This document shows, in pieces, positions 62,367 to 64,000 of a stretch of 64,000 bases of DNA. Origin of the DNA: an uncultured Candidatus Melainabacteria bacterium (GTDB lineage: Bacteria; Cyanobacteriota; Vampirovibrionia; Gastranaerophilales; Gastranaerophilaceae); contig CAKUZW010000004.1 of NCBI GenBank assembly GCA_934718135.1, positions 124,001-188,000 of the forward strand. Reading direction: 5' to 3'. Every line of letters begins with the position of its first letter. Positions within the stretch are counted from its first letter, which is position 1. A program made the translations under genes and the position numbers. The notes under the pieces were generated by a model, which did not search any database, was not told where the DNA came from, and saw only the letters and a list, made by a program, of their open reading frames with translations.

Positions 62367-62591
62367 CTATACATCGGAATTTATTTCAAGTTTTTTCAAA
62401 ACAATTTCATACCCTAAAAGTTTTGCAAAAAACTCAACATCATTAAAATCAAGTGAACCTTTTCGCATTTTATGAGAGAGTCCGTCCATAGTATATTTTT
62501 TGTCACTATTTTCAGTTGCTAATTTGGCAAGTTGAGTTAGTGTCATACATTCTTTGGCTAACAATATTTTTACAAACTCTCTTACAGACAT
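62367..62591 (-). CDS. Small HTH-like regulator
   Basis: A 74-residue helical protein. Residues 3-65 have the layout of a divergent Cro/CI-type domain: REFVKILLAKECMTLTQLAK (helices 1 and 2), YTMDGLSHKMRKGSLDFNDV (recognition helix and loop) and FFAKLLGYEIVL. I know related small proteins from gut bacteria only as putative DNA-binding proteins. GGAGG lies 5-9 nt before the ATG. It diverges from the pilin gene at 62731, the same arrangement as XRE and pilin at 15 kb. Confidence 0.65.
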   Translation of the reverse strand: MSVREFVKILLAKECMTLTQLAKLATENSDKKYTMDGLSHKMRKGSLDFNDVEFFAKLLGYEIVLKKLEINSDV

Positions 62592-62634
62592 AAAACCTCC
62601 AAATATAGATTTATATGTCTAATTATTGACTATA

Positions 62635-62663
62635 TTGACATGTTTCGGCAAATACTTTATAAT
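62635..62663 (+). promoter_or_regulatory. Consensus promoter of second pilin gene
   Basis: TTGACA (62635-62640), a 17-bp spacer and TATAAT (62658-62663). The leader to the ATG is about 60 nt, with GGGAG just upstream of the start, so this gene has ordinary initiation, unlike the leaderless set. Confidence 0.75.
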
Positions 62664-62730
62664 AATAGTATTGAATATCTATAAACCATGTTATAGTTCG
62701 ATAATTACTTTACAATTTAGGGAGATATGT

Positions 62731-63387
62731 ATGAAAAAAGGTTTTACACTGGCAGAAACACTCATTACTTTAGGGATAATTGGAGTCGTTGCAGCTTTGA
62801 CGATACCTACACTTATGAAAAAGTATTATGAAAAACAAACAGTGTCACGACTGAGAGAAACTCAATCAATACTGTCTCAAGCGATTAAAATGGCTGAAGA
62901 TGAATATGGTGATGTTGAAGGTTGGGGAATTGTGAATTCAGAAGCATCAAATAATCTCGTTGGTGAAAGAGTGACTCAATTTATGAAAGTCGCACATATT
63001 TGTGGAACCGCTGTAGATAGAGAAGGTAAATGCACACCTGCAAGTTATGACGAAAAGAACGGGAGAAGCCACAATTCAGTTGCAAATTACAGATATACAA
63101 GTTTATATAAATTTATTTTAAATAATGGAACATCAATATATGTTCAGACTCCAACAGAACGAAATAATGATATCATCGGTTTTTATGTTGACACAAACGG
63201 AACCGCAAAACCAAATAAAATAGGGGTCGATTTATTCTACTTTATATACGGGTTAAATGCTCTTCGACCATTAGGTGCTGAGGATTCAAATTTTCCTTAC
63301 TCTCGAGATTGCAAATCAAAAGATTCAATTGGTTGGGGCTGTGCTTATTATGTTTTACAAAATCAAAGAATGGATTATCCGCACTAA
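62731..63387 (+). CDS. Type IV pilin-like protein
   Basis: A 218-residue prepilin-like protein. The leader MKKG is cut before Phe (FTLAETLITLGIIG), giving F1 and E5, and the 20-residue hydrophobic helix is almost identical to that of the pilin at 14571-15239. The globular part differs but keeps KIGVDLFYFIYGLN near residue 162 and a C-terminal Cys pair (C194, C203) like the paralogue's. GGGAGA precedes the ATG at 62731. Such proteins are subunits of pili or of a type II-like secretion pseudopilus; no assembly ATPase or platform gene is in the window. Confidence 0.88.
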   Translation: MKKGFTLAETLITLGIIGVVAALTIPTLMKKYYEKQTVSRLRETQSILSQAIKMAEDEYGDVEGWGIVNSEASNNLVGERVTQFMKVAHICGTAVDREGKCTPASYDEKNGRSHNSVANYRYTSLYKFILNNGTSIYVQTPTERNNDIIGFYVDTNGTAKPNKIGVDLFYFIYGLNALRPLGAEDSNFPYSRDCKSKDSIGWGCAYYVLQNQRMDYPH

Positions 63388-63423
63388 TATTCTTAACAAT
63401 TTTGCCCTCAATGTCCAGTGATT

Positions 63424-63429
63424 TATAAT
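63424..63429 (+). promoter_or_regulatory. -10 box 6 nt from start codon
   Basis: Perfect TATAAT with exactly 6 nt (AAATAT) before the ATG at 63436. A weak -35 (TTTGCC, 63401-63406) lies at 17-bp spacing. No Shine-Dalgarno is present. Confidence 0.5.
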
Positions 63430-63435
63430 AAATAT

Positions 63436-64000
63436 ATGAATAAAAAGTACGATGTAATTGTTATTGGCGGAGGAACTGCAGGATGTGCTGCAGCATATAT
63501 GAGTGGAAAGTTGGGTTTAAAAACTCTACTGATTGAAAGAGGAATTCATCTTGGTGGAACGATGACATCAGGGCTTGTTGTGCCGGTGATGATGAATGGT
63601 TCTCATCAAATAAATACTGATTTTTACCATATTTTGATAGATGAAATGAACAAAGTTGGAGGGCAAATCTCTTACCAAAACAATCCCGGGTGGTTTAATC
63701 CTGAACTTATGAAGATTGTTCTGGATAAGATGATGAAAGATGTTGGGGTTGAAGTACGCTTTAATGCAGAAGCTAAAGATGTAAAAATTTCTTCAAATCA
63801 TGTACTATCTATTGAAATCAACAAAGAAATATTATCTGTATATAACGAAACGGTAGATACAGATAATAATCAACCAAATAAATACAAACCGTTATCGGTA
63901 TATATCGAAGCGAATTATTTTGTAGATGCAACAGGGAATGGTGATTTTGCAAATAAAATTAATTGCCAATTTTTAGAAATGAAATCCGAATATCAGCCGA
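63436..64000 (+). CDS. FAD-dependent oxidoreductase, N-terminal part
   Basis: A partial gene running off the right edge with 188 visible codons. It begins MNKKYDVIVIGGGTAGCAAA, a Rossmann FAD-binding motif, continues with LLIERGIHLGGTMTSGLVVP, and has the second FAD contact YFVDATGNGDFA near residue 170. This is the pattern of the FAD_oxidored family (PF12831-type) of 400-450 residue flavoproteins with diverse or unknown substrates. The start is set by TATAAT 6 nt upstream. Confidence 0.8.
   Translation, partial: MNKKYDVIVIGGGTAGCAAAYMSGKLGLKTLLIERGIHLGGTMTSGLVVPVMMNGSHQINTDFYHILIDEMNKVGGQISYQNNPGWFNPELMKIVLDKMMKDVGVEVRFNAEAKDVKISSNHVLSIEINKEILSVYNETVDTDNNQPNKYKPLSVYIEANYFVDATGNGDFANKINCQFLEMKSEYQP

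Overview
The window is AT-rich, gene-dense bacterial chromosome. It most resembles a gut member of the non-photosynthetic cyanobacterial sister group (Vampirovibrionia/Melainabacteria, order Gastranaerophilales). The basis is recognition, not a search: pilin-like proteins with the leader K-A/G-FTLAETLITLGIIG, a Tic20-like membrane protein, a DUF3326 protein, a radical SAM/RNase E gene pair in an order I associate with cyanobacteria, AMIN-domain amidases, and many short orphan proteins of the kind common in that order. There is no transposase, integrase, phage block or CRISPR array.

Layout. 0-3.3 kb: partial AI-2E-type permease, a coiled-coil orphan, a composite repeat, a TPR protein and the Tic20-like gene. 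3.3-7.5 kb: rpsL-rpsG, a glutaredoxin plus degenerate hybrid-cluster-protein pair on the minus strand, and wecB. 7.5-11.6 kb: secreted or clade-restricted proteins and a second composite repeat. 11.7-17.5 kb: pgi, a lipoprotein, trxB, a pilin/XRE divergent pair around a perfect 34-bp palindrome, a patatin phospholipase and tRNA-Leu. 17.6-24.5 kb: an eda-kdgK-csaB operon, a CHASE2 adenylate cyclase, a third repeat cluster and yajQ. 24.6-31.9 kb: radical SAM, RNase E/G, a mini-pilin and L-serine dehydratase. 31.9-34.9 kb: an AAA+ ATPase, a tiny peptide gene with a folded leader, tRNA-Arg and a LuxR-type HTH. 34.9-47.2 kb: a cell-envelope block (two amidases, murI, class B PBP, murE, nagA, ilvD, uppS, rdgB). 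47.2-53 kb: a complete RND efflux operon. 53-64 kb: GH38 mannosidase, glmS, ferredoxin, thrB, a frameshifted MnmC-like methyltransferase, a second pilin/HTH pair and a partial FAD oxidoreductase.

How the genes work together. Much of the window serves the envelope: GlmS, WecB, NagA, MurI, MurE, UppS, the PBP and the amidases cover precursor supply, polymerisation and remodelling; the RND pump with a TolC-like channel implies a diderm cell. Pgi, Eda/KdgK, L-serine dehydratase and GH38 suggest a sugar and amino acid fermenter.

The most unusual signal is regulatory. Six orphan genes share a bipartite promoter-like motif (GGCAATT-N16-CTTTATATA) with exactly conserved spacing. A second set of genes has a -10 box 5-8 nt from the start codon, implying leaderless mRNAs. 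Other items worth following are composite repeats with inverted ends, an HCP paralogue lacking its cluster ligands, and a 24-residue peptide gene whose Shine-Dalgarno is sequestered by its own leader.
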